Positions 30,129 through 41,001 of a DNA stretch of 60,497 nucleotides are shown here, piece after piece; within the stretch, counting starts at the first letter, position 1; every line of letters begins with the position of its first letter. The stretch lies in contig JAEINW010000005.1 of assembly GCA_016342715.1 (NCBI GenBank), positions 1 through 60,497 of the forward strand. Reading direction: 5' to 3'. The position numbers and the translations under genes were made by a program. This DNA is from Salinivirgaceae bacterium (GTDB taxonomy: Bacteria; Bacteroidota; Bacteroidia; Bacteroidales; SZUA-534). The notes under the pieces are model-generated. The model did not search any database, was not told the origin of the DNA, and worked only from the letters and a program-made list of their open reading frames with translations.

Positions 30129-30350
30129 ATGAAAGTTGTTTTGTTGGCTGTTGTGATATTGGGTATTGGTATTCTAGGGATGGCATTTAATATTGTTTTT
30201 AGGAAAAAGAAATTTCCAGAAACTCATGTAGGACAAAATAAAGAGATGCGTAAAAAAGGCATTGTATGCGCACAAACAATGGATAAGATGGAGCAGGCTA
30301 AAGCTAAAAAGCAGGCTCGATTTAAGAATGTTCGAATAATGAAAGCATAG
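30129..30350 (+). CDS. Small single-TM protein, unknown
   Basis: TM then basic Cys-containing tail; TATCTTTG -7-like box at 30105-30112. Confidence 0.6.
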   Translation: MKVVLLAVVILGIGILGMAFNIVFRKKKFPETHVGQNKEMRKKGIVCAQTMDKMEQAKAKKQARFKNVRIMKA

Positions 30351-30401
30351 TTTTTATGAACATTATTTCATCTATTTCCTTATAGATTGAAAGATTAAAT
30401 C

Positions 30402-30560
30402 ATGCAAATACTTGTTTCAATAATAGTTTTGGCAATAGTAATGGGTGGATTATTTCTAATCACTCTCAGCAGGGGCGAAGGAAAAGAATTAAAAAAATCG
30501 TGTGCCTGTGCCATTCCAACGCCTAAGGGTGAAAAGGGAATGGGTTGTGGTTGTTCCTAA
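30402..30560 (+). CDS. 52-aa single-TM Cys-rich small protein (not in ORF track), possibly NqrM-like
   Basis: ATG 30402: MQILVSIIVLAIVMGGLFLITLSRGEGKELKKSCACAIPTPKGEKGMGCGCS*; TM followed by CxC...CxC. Confidence 0.6.
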   Translation: MQILVSIIVLAIVMGGLFLITLSRGEGKELKKSCACAIPTPKGEKGMGCGCS

Positions 30561-30567
30561 ATTATTT

Positions 30568-32907
30568 TTAGTATTCATAAGTCTCATAGGCATATCCATA
30601 ACCATATGCTTTCTTGCCAGTTTCCATAAAATTTGTAACCAAATTAAGGTTTTTAATTTTTTTACTATCAAGACCTTTAATTAAATTTGATAACTGATTT
30701 TTTCGGGTATAATCATATCTTATTACACATAAATTTATATCAGAAAATTTACTTAACACATATCCCTCAGAAATTATTCCAATGGGAGGCGTATCAATTA
30801 TTATATAGTCATATATTTTTTTCAATTCTTGAAATAGTGTTTCAGTTTTTTCTGAAGCAACCAATTCTGAGGGATTTGGAGGAATTGTACCCGTTTGAAT
30901 AATTGATAAGTTTTCAATTTCAGAGGGTTGGATTATTTCATTAAGAGGTATCTTACCAATTAAATAATTTGTTAAGCCAAAATTGACTTTTGGAATATTA
31001 AAGAAGAGCTTTGGTTTTCTTAGATCGAACATAACAAGAACAGTGTTTTTTCCATTTATTGCCAAACTATGAGCTAAATTATTTGAAATAAAGCTTTTCC
31101 CTTCGCCTTGCATAGTTGATGAAACCAGTATTACTTGTGGTCCGGAATGTTTTTTTGCAAAATCTAAATTTGTGCGTAACATTCGGAATGACTCAGCTAT
31201 TTGTGATTTCGGATTCGAGAATACAATATTAGAATCTTTTATTTTTTGCTTGATTATGTGTCCAAGTATTGGAAGACTTGTTTCTTTTTCAATATCGCTA
31301 TCCATAATTATTTTACTATTTAAATAGTATTTCAAGTAAATAAAAATGCCAGGGATAAGAATTCCAATAATAAAACCAATCAAATAGTTCAATTTGTTAT
31401 TTACGCCAGTCATTTTATAATTTGATGGTCGTGCAATGTCAATAACTTCGTTCATTGGAATATTAGATGCTTTGGCCAATAAGGTTTCTGATCTTTTTTG
31501 TAATAAGAAAGTGTAGATGTTATCGAAAATTTTGAAGCTTCGTTCATAATTGAACAAGGCTCGCTGAGTTTTGGGTATATTATTTATTTGCAACAATACT
31601 TTATCTATTCTTGAACTTAGTTCGGTAAGGGTTAAGTCTAGATTTTTATTTTCGTTTTGTACATATTCTTGAATTACCGACTTTGAACTTTCAATTTTTG
31701 CTACCAGCGAGTTTTTGTAGGGATTCTCTTTATTATTATCAAATTTTATATTATTGAGTTCGCCTTGTTGATTGATTAAATTTGCAATTTGCGAATTAAG
31801 AATTGGATTGTTTATATTCATTAACGAGGGAGCAATAATTTCGTTAACCTCATTTTTTTTATCGAGGGTTTCAAATAAATAAGTGTAATATTTTTTTTTG
31901 ATCAGGGCTTCCGCTTTTTGGTTTTGAAGCGTCCCTAGCTTTTCGAACATAGCTTGCGATTGAAAATCAATATTCAATGCACTTTTGGTGGATTGAAAAT
32001 TCTGTAAACTTTTTTCAGATTTGTACAATGAATCATTTATCTCTGATAAATGATTATCGATAAAATCAAGGGATTTTTCGGCAACTCTATTTTTTGTGGA
32101 GAGTTCTTTATTTAAATATTCTTCGGTGAGTTTATTTAAAAAGGTAACCGCTTTGTACAGATTATTATGCTCAAGCGAAACTCTAATAATTGATGATTTA
32201 TCGACAATCTCAAAATTAATTTGTGAAAATTCATTTACTATTTGATTCAGACTATTAAAAGTAAAATAGAAGTTTTGCTTAGGAAGGTTGCTGTTCGTAT
32301 GATTTATGATTATTTTAAATCGAAAGGCATCGGATTCAATCCATTCCTTGTTTTTAATAATTTTTGAATGGCTTGGTATCGTTTTGAATTCAGTAATTTG
32401 ATTTGTTTTATAATCATAGCATTTAACCAATGCTTCATCCCAAAACAATTCTATGGAATCGGAAGCATGAAATATAACATTAAATTTGAAATTGATGGGC
32501 TGTAAGTAATTGGAGTCTATGATTACAGTAAATGGATGTTTTTCATATATTTCGTTTGAAAAATATTTCAACTGTTCAAAATACGAAACATTCAGTTGGA
32601 GTTTTTCAACAACCTGCTTAATAAGTGTATATGATTGCAAAATTTCAATTTCATTTTGAATTTTATTCTTATTTTCATATAAATCTAATCCTAAAATTAC
32701 CTGAGGGTCAAGCGCAGTTTTATTGTCATTAATTAGTAAGGTTGTTGAAACCTTATAGCTTGGTTTTTGAAATTTATTAATAAAAAAAACTATTATAGTT
32801 GAAAGAATTATACCAATTAGGAACAACTCCCAATGTCGCCAGATTTTAAAAAAAACTTCTTTAAAATCTATGGTTTCTTCAGAAAAAGTATCTTGGTTAT
32901 ACATCAA
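30568..32907 (-). CDS. Second polysaccharide tyrosine autokinase (Wzc-like)
   Basis: Wzz domain; SSTMQGEGKSFISNNLA; MFDLRKPKLF; IDTPPIGIISE; Tyr-rich tail KAYGYGYAYETYEY. Confidence 0.93.
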   Translation of the reverse strand: MMYNQDTFSEETIDFKEVFFKIWRHWELFLIGIILSTIIVFFINKFQKPSYKVSTTLLINDNKTALDPQVILGLDLYENKNKIQNEIEILQSYTLIKQVVEKLQLNVSYFEQLKYFSNEIYEKHPFTVIIDSNYLQPINFKFNVIFHASDSIELFWDEALVKCYDYKTNQITEFKTIPSHSKIIKNKEWIESDAFRFKIIINHTNSNLPKQNFYFTFNSLNQIVNEFSQINFEIVDKSSIIRVSLEHNNLYKAVTFLNKLTEEYLNKELSTKNRVAEKSLDFIDNHLSEINDSLYKSEKSLQNFQSTKSALNIDFQSQAMFEKLGTLQNQKAEALIKKKYYTYLFETLDKKNEVNEIIAPSLMNINNPILNSQIANLINQQGELNNIKFDNNKENPYKNSLVAKIESSKSVIQEYVQNENKNLDLTLTELSSRIDKVLLQINNIPKTQRALFNYERSFKIFDNIYTFLLQKRSETLLAKASNIPMNEVIDIARPSNYKMTGVNNKLNYLIGFIIGILIPGIFIYLKYYLNSKIIMDSDIEKETSLPILGHIIKQKIKDSNIVFSNPKSQIAESFRMLRTNLDFAKKHSGPQVILVSSTMQGEGKSFISNNLAHSLAINGKNTVLVMFDLRKPKLFFNIPKVNFGLTNYLIGKIPLNEIIQPSEIENLSIIQTGTIPPNPSELVASEKTETLFQELKKIYDYIIIDTPPIGIISEGYVLSKFSDINLCVIRYDYTRKNQLSNLIKGLDSKKIKNLNLVTNFMETGKKAYGYGYAYETYEY

Positions 32908-32908
32908 T

Positions 32909-33670
32909 TTACATGGTTATTGCTAAAACTGCTATTACAATAGAAATGGTTGAAATGAATAATCCATAAGGCATTTTTTCATAGGTATATGATTTACTTT
33001 TTAGTGATGGAACATATATAACATCGTTTGGCATTAAGTAAAAATAGTCTGAAGATAAAATATTTTTATCTTGCAAATTCAACTGAACAGTTTCTGAACC
33101 AGTAGATGTTTGACGAACCAAAGTAATGTCGGCTCTATTTGCATAATCTTTGAAGCCTCCACAAATTGCAACAGCCTCTAAAACATTAATTTGTTCTTCA
33201 GGAACATTAAATTTTGAGGGGTCTTCTACCTCGCCTAAAACAGAAACAACATAACTTACCATTTTTACCGATACGGTAACATCCTTAAAAAAAGTGTTCA
33301 TAGTGGTTTGTAATTGTTTTTGCACCTGTTCAACGCTTAAGTCTTTAACATACATTTTGTCAATAAATGAAAAGGTTAAATAACCATCTTCGTTAACAAC
33401 ATAACTGTTTAAATACAGGTATGTTTGGTTCATTAATGTTGGAAGATTCGATTGAAAGTATGCACTGGTGGCTTTATCGGTACTGTAAATATTAATATAA
33501 ATATTATCTCCAGATTGAATTTTATAAGCCGTTTTTTTTGTGTTTGCGAACTGAGTTTCTGCTGAATTTGAATCTTGAAGAATCCAGGTTTTTTGTTGCC
33601 TTATGCACGATGAAAATAGCAACGCTCCAATAATTATTACATAAATAATCTTTGTTTTTAAAGCTTTCAT
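32909..33670 (-). CDS. Second polysaccharide export lipoprotein (Wza-like)
   Basis: Lipobox FSSCIR; poly_export/SLB pattern; 1-bp gap to the kinase. Confidence 0.9.
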   Translation of the reverse strand: MKALKTKIIYVIIIGALLFSSCIRQQKTWILQDSNSAETQFANTKKTAYKIQSGDNIYINIYSTDKATSAYFQSNLPTLMNQTYLYLNSYVVNEDGYLTFSFIDKMYVKDLSVEQVQKQLQTTMNTFFKDVTVSVKMVSYVVSVLGEVEDPSKFNVPEEQINVLEAVAICGGFKDYANRADITLVRQTSTGSETVQLNLQDKNILSSDYFYLMPNDVIYVPSLKSKSYTYEKMPYGLFISTISIVIAVLAITM

Positions 33671-33690
33671 ATCAATAATAGTTTAATTTA

Positions 33691-35301
33691 TTAATCTTTT
33701 TTTGAATCTGCCCATAAATCAATTTTTTCACCATTTCTGTAGGCAACTATAAATGCACCAGGAACCCCACATTTTCTGCGTGCAAAATTTGCAGGCCAAA
33801 ATCTTTTGAAATTTCCAAACGAATATTTATGCCAACCATCTTCGTACAAATAATTTATAGGAACTTTGCCACTATATATTTCTTTAAGAGTATTATTGTC
33901 AAGCGGTACTTTGTCTGCGGCTATTTGAATAACAATAATCGTTTTGTTTGAGCTTAAACTTTTTAAATCGATAAAGTCTAAAGGTGGAATACTTCCTTTT
34001 TCTGCGTGAACATATTTTAAGTAATATTTAACCTTTTTTCCATCTTTATAGGCCATTACAAAAGCATCAGATACCATCGATTCTTTTTTTATTCCAACAG
34101 CTTCTCTAAGGGTTGAGCATTCCGCAATATAATATTTATACCAACCTTCTTCTTGGAACATTTGTATTTTTCTGGGGCCATTATATATTTTTGCTAATTT
34201 ATTTTCAGACAAAGGTACATTATCAGCAGCTATTTGAACTCGGAACACCAAGTTGGCCCTTGAGTTGCTATTTATTGGTGTATAGTCTTGATTTCGTGTT
34301 TCATGGGATGACTCAGTGTTATTGCTTGTCTCATCAGTTGAATTTTGTTCTGTTTTCGCATTATTTTGTTCATTGTTTTTTGAAGTGGAAATTTGGGCAT
34401 TTATTTGCTTTTCTGGTTCTTTATATTGCACCTTAGTGTCAATCGCAACCATATCATCAACTGTATTGAAGGCGGTTGAATCATCCAAAACAATATCAAA
34501 CGCTTCTTCTTCGTATAGATATGCATTCCACCTATCTATAAGATTGTCCAAATCATAGGAATATATATTATAAAAACTGTTTGTTGTGTCCTCTTCATAA
34601 TTACTTATAGCAAGCTGAATTGATTCTACTATTTCATTATTTATGATGACATTTGCATAGGTAATATCGCTTTCAACGTGTGGAATATCATTTTTAATAG
34701 ATGTATTTTCAGTGCTTAAATTGCTTGAATATCCCTTTTTTATGAGATAGGTCTTACTAGCCAGTGAGTAAAATGTAAAAAATTGTTTTGCATTTAAATG
34801 TATTAAATCCCATGAGTTATCATTTTTTTGCAAAATGAGTATCATTGAAATCGTGTCTTCTGTATTTTCTAATTCATTTGTTGTTAATGTTAGTTTTTTG
34901 TATTCGTCCTGTATGAACATAACATTCAAATCTAAACTTAATTTGAATTCTTGAATGGAATCAATGGAGTACTTTGTGCCATTAACATATGCGGTGTAAA
35001 TATCAGATAGTTTTTGTTTTAGAAGGAGTCTATTGTTGAGAGTTTCAAAAATTTCTCTTGAAATAGGTATGGTGTAAATATCTTGAGCAATACTATCAAA
35101 AAATGTGGTAGCAAAATAATTAAAAATCGCAATATCTGTTTGGGAAAGTTCTTCTTCAATTGTTATTATTTCTTGTTTATCGGCATCTTCAAATTCATCA
35201 ATCCAATTATTGTTCGACTGGGAATAACTATTGATACCAATAATTAATTGTAAAAAAATGAAAACAATGCACCTCACAAGGATGTTTCTTTTTATTAGCA
35301 T
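33691..35301 (-). CDS. Secreted protein with two C-terminal SPOR-like repeats
   Basis: VFRVQIAADNVPLSENKLAKIYNG...EEGWYKYYIAEC and VIQIAADKVPLDNNTLKEIYSG...EDGWHKYSFGNF. Confidence 0.65.
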   Translation of the reverse strand: MLIKRNILVRCIVFIFLQLIIGINSYSQSNNNWIDEFEDADKQEIITIEEELSQTDIAIFNYFATTFFDSIAQDIYTIPISREIFETLNNRLLLKQKLSDIYTAYVNGTKYSIDSIQEFKLSLDLNVMFIQDEYKKLTLTTNELENTEDTISMILILQKNDNSWDLIHLNAKQFFTFYSLASKTYLIKKGYSSNLSTENTSIKNDIPHVESDITYANVIINNEIVESIQLAISNYEEDTTNSFYNIYSYDLDNLIDRWNAYLYEEEAFDIVLDDSTAFNTVDDMVAIDTKVQYKEPEKQINAQISTSKNNEQNNAKTEQNSTDETSNNTESSHETRNQDYTPINSNSRANLVFRVQIAADNVPLSENKLAKIYNGPRKIQMFQEEGWYKYYIAECSTLREAVGIKKESMVSDAFVMAYKDGKKVKYYLKYVHAEKGSIPPLDFIDLKSLSSNKTIIVIQIAADKVPLDNNTLKEIYSGKVPINYLYEDGWHKYSFGNFKRFWPANFARRKCGVPGAFIVAYRNGEKIDLWADSKKD

Positions 35302-35427
35302 AAAAAAAGTTTATTTGGATTTTATAAACTTTAGAAACTCGTTGTAACAAATATATGTTAATAAATCATGTTTTCCTATTGAGTTATATTATATCAACTC
35401 ATAGGGTGATGACAAACAATCCAGATG

Positions 35428-36432
35428 CTATTGTGGGGTTATAGCACGTTTGAAGTTATTTGATGCGTAGGTATTAAATTCTTGAGAGGAGTCGGAATAT
35501 ATTAAGTAAACATCTATGAAATCTAGTTTTTCCGATAATTCGATACTCTTTTCAAGCCCCATTACCATAAAAGCGGTTGCAAATGCATCGGCAGTCATGC
35601 AATCATCGGCTAATACCGAAGCGCTTAATAAATTACTTCGTGCCGGAAAACCCGTTTTTGGATTTATGGTATGAGAATATTTTACACCCGCTTTTTCATA
35701 GTATTGGCGATAATTGCCCGATGTGGCAAGGCTTTTGTTTTTCAAACCAACTACTTCCTGCAATTCTCTATTGCTTAGCTCTTTATCTTCAATGGGTTTG
35801 TCAATTCCAATGCGCCAGTATTTGCCTTTTGCATTTTTTCCACGGGCTCTAACTTCACCACCAATTTCAACCATGTAATTATTAACTCCATGAGCTTCAA
35901 TTACTTTTGCTGCAACATCAACTCCAAAGCCTTTTGCTATGGCACTTACATCGAGTTTAATGCCTTGAATTTCTTTAATTATTTTATGATTTTCAAGTCT
36001 TATTTTATGATAGCCTACAAAGAGCATGAGCGAATCAATTTTAGCACTGTCGGCATGGGTCGATTCATCGAAACCAAAACCCCAGGCATTTACTACCGGA
36101 GCTACTGTTATGTCAAAGGCTCCATTGGTAATTGCCGCTATTTCTTGCGAACGTAAAAAGCATTGTTCAAAATAGGTGTCACAGGTAACTTCACGATCGT
36201 TGTTATTAATTCTGCTTATGATAGAATTCGGATCGTAATTACTTAATGAATTATTAAAAACCTTTAATTCGGCTAATATATCGTCTTGAATATTTTTACC
36301 AGAAGGGTGTTCATATATAAAACTATAGGATGTTCCAAAAATGAAACCTTGGTTTTTTATGTATTCCGATTGGTTTGAACATGAAAAAAGAAATAGGGAG
36401 ACAATAATTAGGAGAATATTTTGCTTTTTCAT
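35428..36432 (-). CDS. apbE: FAD:protein FMN transferase ApbE (lipoprotein)
   Basis: FGTSYSFIYEHPSG, GAFDITVAPVVNAWGFG, KLDVSAIAKGFGVD, YMVEIGGEVRARG, ADAFATAFMVMG; start likely MKKQNILL. Confidence 0.93.
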   Translation of the reverse strand: MKKQNILLIIVSLFLFSCSNQSEYIKNQGFIFGTSYSFIYEHPSGKNIQDDILAELKVFNNSLSNYDPNSIISRINNNDREVTCDTYFEQCFLRSQEIAAITNGAFDITVAPVVNAWGFGFDESTHADSAKIDSLMLFVGYHKIRLENHKIIKEIQGIKLDVSAIAKGFGVDVAAKVIEAHGVNNYMVEIGGEVRARGKNAKGKYWRIGIDKPIEDKELSNRELQEVVGLKNKSLATSGNYRQYYEKAGVKYSHTINPKTGFPARSNLLSASVLADDCMTADAFATAFMVMGLEKSIELSEKLDFIDVYLIYSDSSQEFNTYASNNFKRAITPQ

Positions 36433-36532
36433 AGTTGGAATTGTTTTAGCCACGAAGATCATGAATAATTTAAAAATAATCAAGGGTGTATTTATGATTA
36501 TTCCGTTTTATAAGGGCTTATAAATAAAAAAA

Positions 36533-36553
36533 ACCGCTCATAAAATGAGCGGT
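36533..36553 (-). terminator. Intrinsic terminator after nqrF
   Basis: ACCGCTCAT-AAA-ATGAGCGGT with a T tract on the minus strand. Confidence 0.75.
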
Positions 36554-36560
36554 TGAAATA

Positions 36561-37820
36561 TTATGATCCAAAGTCATCGAAGGCAACCATTTCATCTGGT
36601 ACTCCCATATCGTACAGCATTTTATTAACTGCATCATTCATCATTGGAGGTCCGCATAAGTAGTATTCAATATCTTCAGGTTCTTCATGTTTAGTTAAGT
36701 ATTTATCTAGAATAACCTGATGGATAAATCCAGTAGGTCCTTCCCAATTATCTTCAGGCAATGGTTCTGATAACGCCAAATGCCATTCGAAATTTGGAAA
36801 TTCTGCAGCAAGAGCATCAAATTCTTCCTTATAAAAAACCTCTTTCATAGAGCGAGCTCCATACCAGAAAGTGGCTTTTCTTCCAGTTTTAGCTGTCTTA
36901 AATAAATCGAAAATATGAGAACGCATGGGAGCCATTCCAGCACCACCGCCAATAAACATCATCTCGTTTTGTGTATCTTTAATAAAGAATTCACCATAAG
37001 GTCCTGATACTGTGACTTTATCGCCAGGTTTACGTGAGAAAATGTAAGAAGAACAAATTCCTGAATTTACTTTCATGAAATCATTTTTATTTCTATCCCA
37101 AGGTGGAGTAGCAATACGGATGTTCAACATTACAATGTTTCCTTCAGCTGGATGATTGGCCATAGAATAAGCACGATAAGTTGGTTCTGGGTTTTTCATA
37201 TGTAATTTGAAAATACCCATTTTTTCCCAATCTTCGCGGTATTCGTCTTCAATAATCATGTCCTTAAAGTCAACATTAATTTTAGGAACATCAATTTGAA
37301 TATATCCACCGGATTTAAAATCAAGAGTTTCACCTTCAGGTAGTTTAACAACAAATTCTTTAATAAATGTGGCAACGTTATGGTTTGAAATCACTTCGCA
37401 TTCCCATTTTTTGATGCCCAAAATTTCTTTGTGAACACGCATGTTAATGTTGTCTTTCACTTTTACCTGACAAGCTAAACGCCAATTGTTCTGAGCTTCT
37501 TTTCTGGTAAAGTAACCGGTTTCGGTAGGTAAAATTGACCCTGCACCATCGTCAACCTGACATTTACACATGGCACAAGTACCACCACCGCCACAAGCCG
37601 AGGGTAAAAATATTTTATTTTGACCTAAAGTGCTTAATAGAGTGCTTCCTGGCTCAACTACCATCTCTTTTTCACCATCATTAATACTAATAGTGACTTC
37701 TCCAGAAGGCATTAGTTTCTTTTTTGCATAAAGCAATATGGAAACTAAAAGCAACAGAACTAATAGGAAAATTCCAATACTAGATCCGATAATTAAACCA
37801 CTTGCTGCTAATATTATCAT
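36561..37820 (-). CDS. nqrF: Na+-NQR subunit F
   Basis: 2Fe-2S CGGGGTCAMCKCQV; FAD/NAD domains RAYSMANHP, FIGGGAGMAPMRS, YLCGPPMMN. Confidence 0.96.
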   Translation of the reverse strand: MIILAASGLIIGSSIGIFLLVLLLLVSILLYAKKKLMPSGEVTISINDGEKEMVVEPGSTLLSTLGQNKIFLPSACGGGGTCAMCKCQVDDGAGSILPTETGYFTRKEAQNNWRLACQVKVKDNINMRVHKEILGIKKWECEVISNHNVATFIKEFVVKLPEGETLDFKSGGYIQIDVPKINVDFKDMIIEDEYREDWEKMGIFKLHMKNPEPTYRAYSMANHPAEGNIVMLNIRIATPPWDRNKNDFMKVNSGICSSYIFSRKPGDKVTVSGPYGEFFIKDTQNEMMFIGGGAGMAPMRSHIFDLFKTAKTGRKATFWYGARSMKEVFYKEEFDALAAEFPNFEWHLALSEPLPEDNWEGPTGFIHQVILDKYLTKHEEPEDIEYYLCGPPMMNDAVNKMLYDMGVPDEMVAFDDFGS

Positions 37821-37838
37821 AATTAAAATTTTTCTAGG

Positions 37839-38456
37839 TTATAATTTAATACCCATAAAGCTCATGAAAGCGAGTCCCATAAGTCCTGTAATAATAAAGG
37901 TTATTCCGAGTCCACGAAGCGGGGCAGGAATGTCTGAGTATCTTATTTTTTCGCGAATAGCTGCAATACCAATAATTGCAATAAAGAATCCAATTCCAGA
38001 TCCAATACCAAATGTAGTAGCTTCTGCTATTGAATTGTAATCGCGCTCTTGCATAAATAATGAACCACCTAAAATAGCACAGTTTACAGCAATTAAGGGA
38101 AGGAAAATGCCCAGCGATGAATAAAGCGCAGGTGCGAATTTTTCAACTACCATTTCAACCAATTGAACCATGGATGCAATTACTGCAATAAACATAATAA
38201 AGCTTAAGAAACTTAAATCAACTGTTTTAAAATCATCGCTTAACCAGGCTAATGCACCTTCGCGTAATACATAATTGTGCAATAAATAATCCACAGGAAC
38301 GGTAATGCCAAGTACAAATACCACGGCAAGTCCTAATCCAACAGAAGTTTTTACTGTTTTTGAAACAGCAAGATACGAGCACATGCCTAGGAAGTAGGCA
38401 AATACCATGTTGTCAATAAATATTGACTTAACAAATATATTTACTAAATTTTCCAT
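37839..38456 (-). CDS. nqrE: Na+-NQR subunit E
   Basis: RnfA/NqrE family, [33 protein letters not shown]. Confidence 0.96.
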   Translation of the reverse strand: MENLVNIFVKSIFIDNMVFAYFLGMCSYLAVSKTVKTSVGLGLAVVFVLGITVPVDYLLHNYVLREGALAWLSDDFKTVDLSFLSFIMFIAVIASMVQLVEMVVEKFAPALYSSLGIFLPLIAVNCAILGGSLFMQERDYNSIAEATTFGIGSGIGFFIAIIGIAAIREKIRYSDIPAPLRGLGITFIITGLMGLAFMSFMGIKL

Positions 38457-38464
38457 AGACCTTA

Positions 38465-39118
38465 TTATTTATCTTCAATTAAATCTCTATTTCTACTTCT
38501 GTGAATCCAGATAATTACACCCACAGTTATTAAGGCCATTGGTGAAAGTACCATCAGGCCATTGTTCTCATAAAATCCACCATTCTTAATATACCAGGCG
38601 TCAGGAATAACTGAAAATCCGAATAGGGATCCACTTCCAAATAATTCACGAAAAAAGGCAACGATCATAAGAATTAAACCATAACCCGCAGCATTCCCAA
38701 TTCCATCAAGAAATGATGGCCAAGGTTTATTTGCTAAGGCAAAAGCTTCTAAACGACCCATGATAATACAGTTGGTAATAATAAGTCCTACAAATACTGA
38801 AAGTTGCTTACTAACGTCGAAAACAAAAGCTTTTAGAACTTGGTCAACAAGGATTACCAATAAGGCAATAATAACAAGCTGTACAATAATTCTAATACGG
38901 TTTGGTATGGTGTTTCTAAGTAAGGATACAATCACATTTGCTAATGCTAGAACGGCCATAACTGAAAGAGCCATTACAAAAGCAGGTTTCATTTTTACGG
39001 TAACAGCAAGAGCTGAGCAAATACCCAATACTTGAACGGTAATCGGATTTTCTTTGCTAAGCGGATTAAAAATCAGCTTGCGGTTTTTTGGTGAAAACAA
39101 AGGTTCTTTTTCACTCAT
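38465..39118 (-). CDS. nqrD: Na+-NQR subunit D
   Basis: [32 protein letters not shown]. Confidence 0.96.
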   Translation of the reverse strand: MSEKEPLFSPKNRKLIFNPLSKENPITVQVLGICSALAVTVKMKPAFVMALSVMAVLALANVIVSLLRNTIPNRIRIIVQLVIIALLVILVDQVLKAFVFDVSKQLSVFVGLIITNCIIMGRLEAFALANKPWPSFLDGIGNAAGYGLILMIVAFFRELFGSGSLFGFSVIPDAWYIKNGGFYENNGLMVLSPMALITVGVIIWIHRSRNRDLIEDK

Positions 39119-39120
39119 AA

Positions 39121-39843
39121 CTAATTGTTTTGATTTTTTAAGAAATTCTCATAAGTCGCTAGGCAATCGCTGATCATTTTAGTTACTCCATCACTGGTAA
39201 TTGTTCCTCCAGAAATGGCATCTACAGCATGTAAATCGTTTGGTGCAGCCCCACCTTTGGTAACTTTAATGGATACTAATTTGCCCTGTTCGTTGAATAT
39301 TTTCTTTCCAACAAATGGGTTTGAAAACCAGGTCTGATTAATTTCAGCCCCTAAGCCAGGAGTTTCACCCTTATGGTCGAAGTTTGCTCCGTAAATAGTA
39401 TTCATATCATCTTCAAGAGCTATGAATCCCCAAATTGGTCCCCACAGTCCTTTGCCGCGTATGGGTAAAATATATTTTATCGATCCATCATTTTCTTTAC
39501 ATTCAAAAACGGGAAGCTTTTGGTTTTCAACAGCTTTTGCTTGTTCTTTATGTAAATTTACTATAAATGCGTCTCCTTCAATGCGTTCGCCTTTTGAGTT
39601 TACAATATAACTATTGGTTATATATTTTTTGTATTCCGTTTCAACGTAAACTGTTTTATCGGGAGCACTTGCTGCGTCTAAGCCTTTTTTAACAGATAGC
39701 AGAATATTAGATTTTTTTTCAATCTCAATATTTCTATCCTGAAAAGGTTTTAGAACGATTGATGCGCTTGATAAAATAGTTGCAGCAACAATTACCATTA
39801 TGGCTGCATATATAAATGTGTAACTATTTCCCTGTGTATTCAT
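39121..39843 (-). CDS. nqrC: Na+-NQR subunit C
   Basis: [15 protein letters not shown]-attachment motif DAISGGTIT. Confidence 0.96.
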   Translation of the reverse strand: MNTQGNSYTFIYAAIMVIVAATILSSASIVLKPFQDRNIEIEKKSNILLSVKKGLDAASAPDKTVYVETEYKKYITNSYIVNSKGERIEGDAFIVNLHKEQAKAVENQKLPVFECKENDGSIKYILPIRGKGLWGPIWGFIALEDDMNTIYGANFDHKGETPGLGAEINQTWFSNPFVGKKIFNEQGKLVSIKVTKGGAAPNDLHAVDAISGGTITSDGVTKMISDCLATYENFLKNQNN

Positions 39844-39846
39844 ATT

Positions 39847-40995
39847 TTAAGCTTTTACAGATGCGCGTTTAAGTCTTCGTTTAATATTTGCCTGAACCAC
39901 GTAATGATCAATTAGTGGGGCAAATACATTCATAAGTAAAATGGCAAGCATCATACCTTCAGGATAAGCTGGGTTTAGAACTCTGATTAGCACAGCAATA
40001 AATCCAATTAAAAATCCATAAATGTATTTTCCTTTGCTTGTTTGAGCTGCAGAAACCGGATCGGTTGCCATAAAAACAGCACCAAATGCAAAACCACCCA
40101 TTATTAAGTGATAATATCCTGGTAATTGCATAAATGCATTATCGGCAGGAGCAAGGGCATTAAAAATGTAAGCCATAACCAAAGCACCAACCACTGTTGA
40201 AGCCATAATTTTCCAGCTTCCAACCCCAGTGTAAATAAGAATAAATGCACCTATTAATATGGCTATGGTTGAGGTCTCTCCAATGGAGCCGGGTATATTT
40301 CCCATAAACATTTCCATAACGCTGGGAAGGTTTGCTGTATGTCCGGCAGCTGCTTCGGCCAGTGGAGTTGCACCTGAAAAACCATCGGCTTTTTCAGCAA
40401 TCCAAACCGCATCGCCACTCATGTGCGACGGATAGGCAAAGAATAAAAATGCACGAGCTGTTAATGCCGGATTCATAATATTCATTCCTGCGCCTCCAAA
40501 TGCTTCAACACCAATAATTACTGCAAAAGCAGTTGCAACAGCAACCATCCATAAAGGAACACCAACCGGAACGATAAGTGGAATAAGCATTCCTGTTACA
40601 AAGAATCCTTCTTTTACTTCATGTCCACGCATTTGGGCAATAATAATTTCAATACCCAGCCCAACACCATAGGATACCACAATAATTGGAAGAATTTTTA
40701 GGAATCCGTACCAAAAGGCAGTCATTATATCAACAGACTCACCCAAGGATAAAAAATGTTGAACACCTGTATTCCACATGCCAAAAAGCAAGGCAGGAAT
40801 CATGGCAATAACAACAATCATCATTAATCGTTTGGAGTCTTTGCTGTCACGAATGTGAACGCCTGATTTTGTGGTTGTGTTCGGAACAAAAAACAAGGTT
40901 TCAATGGCATCAAACATTGAACGAAACGCTTGCAATTTTCCACCTTTTTCAAAACTAGGCTTTATCTTGTCAAATTGTTTTCTTATTAATTTCAT
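39847..40995 (-). CDS. nqrB: Na+-NQR subunit B
   Basis: FMN-attachment motif DGFSGATPL; NPALTARAFLFFAYP. Confidence 0.96.
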   Translation of the reverse strand: MKLIRKQFDKIKPSFEKGGKLQAFRSMFDAIETLFFVPNTTTKSGVHIRDSKDSKRLMMIVVIAMIPALLFGMWNTGVQHFLSLGESVDIMTAFWYGFLKILPIIVVSYGVGLGIEIIIAQMRGHEVKEGFFVTGMLIPLIVPVGVPLWMVAVATAFAVIIGVEAFGGAGMNIMNPALTARAFLFFAYPSHMSGDAVWIAEKADGFSGATPLAEAAAGHTANLPSVMEMFMGNIPGSIGETSTIAILIGAFILIYTGVGSWKIMASTVVGALVMAYIFNALAPADNAFMQLPGYYHLIMGGFAFGAVFMATDPVSAAQTSKGKYIYGFLIGFIAVLIRVLNPAYPEGMMLAILLMNVFAPLIDHYVVQANIKRRLKRASVKA

Positions 40996-41001
40996 AGTTA
41001 T

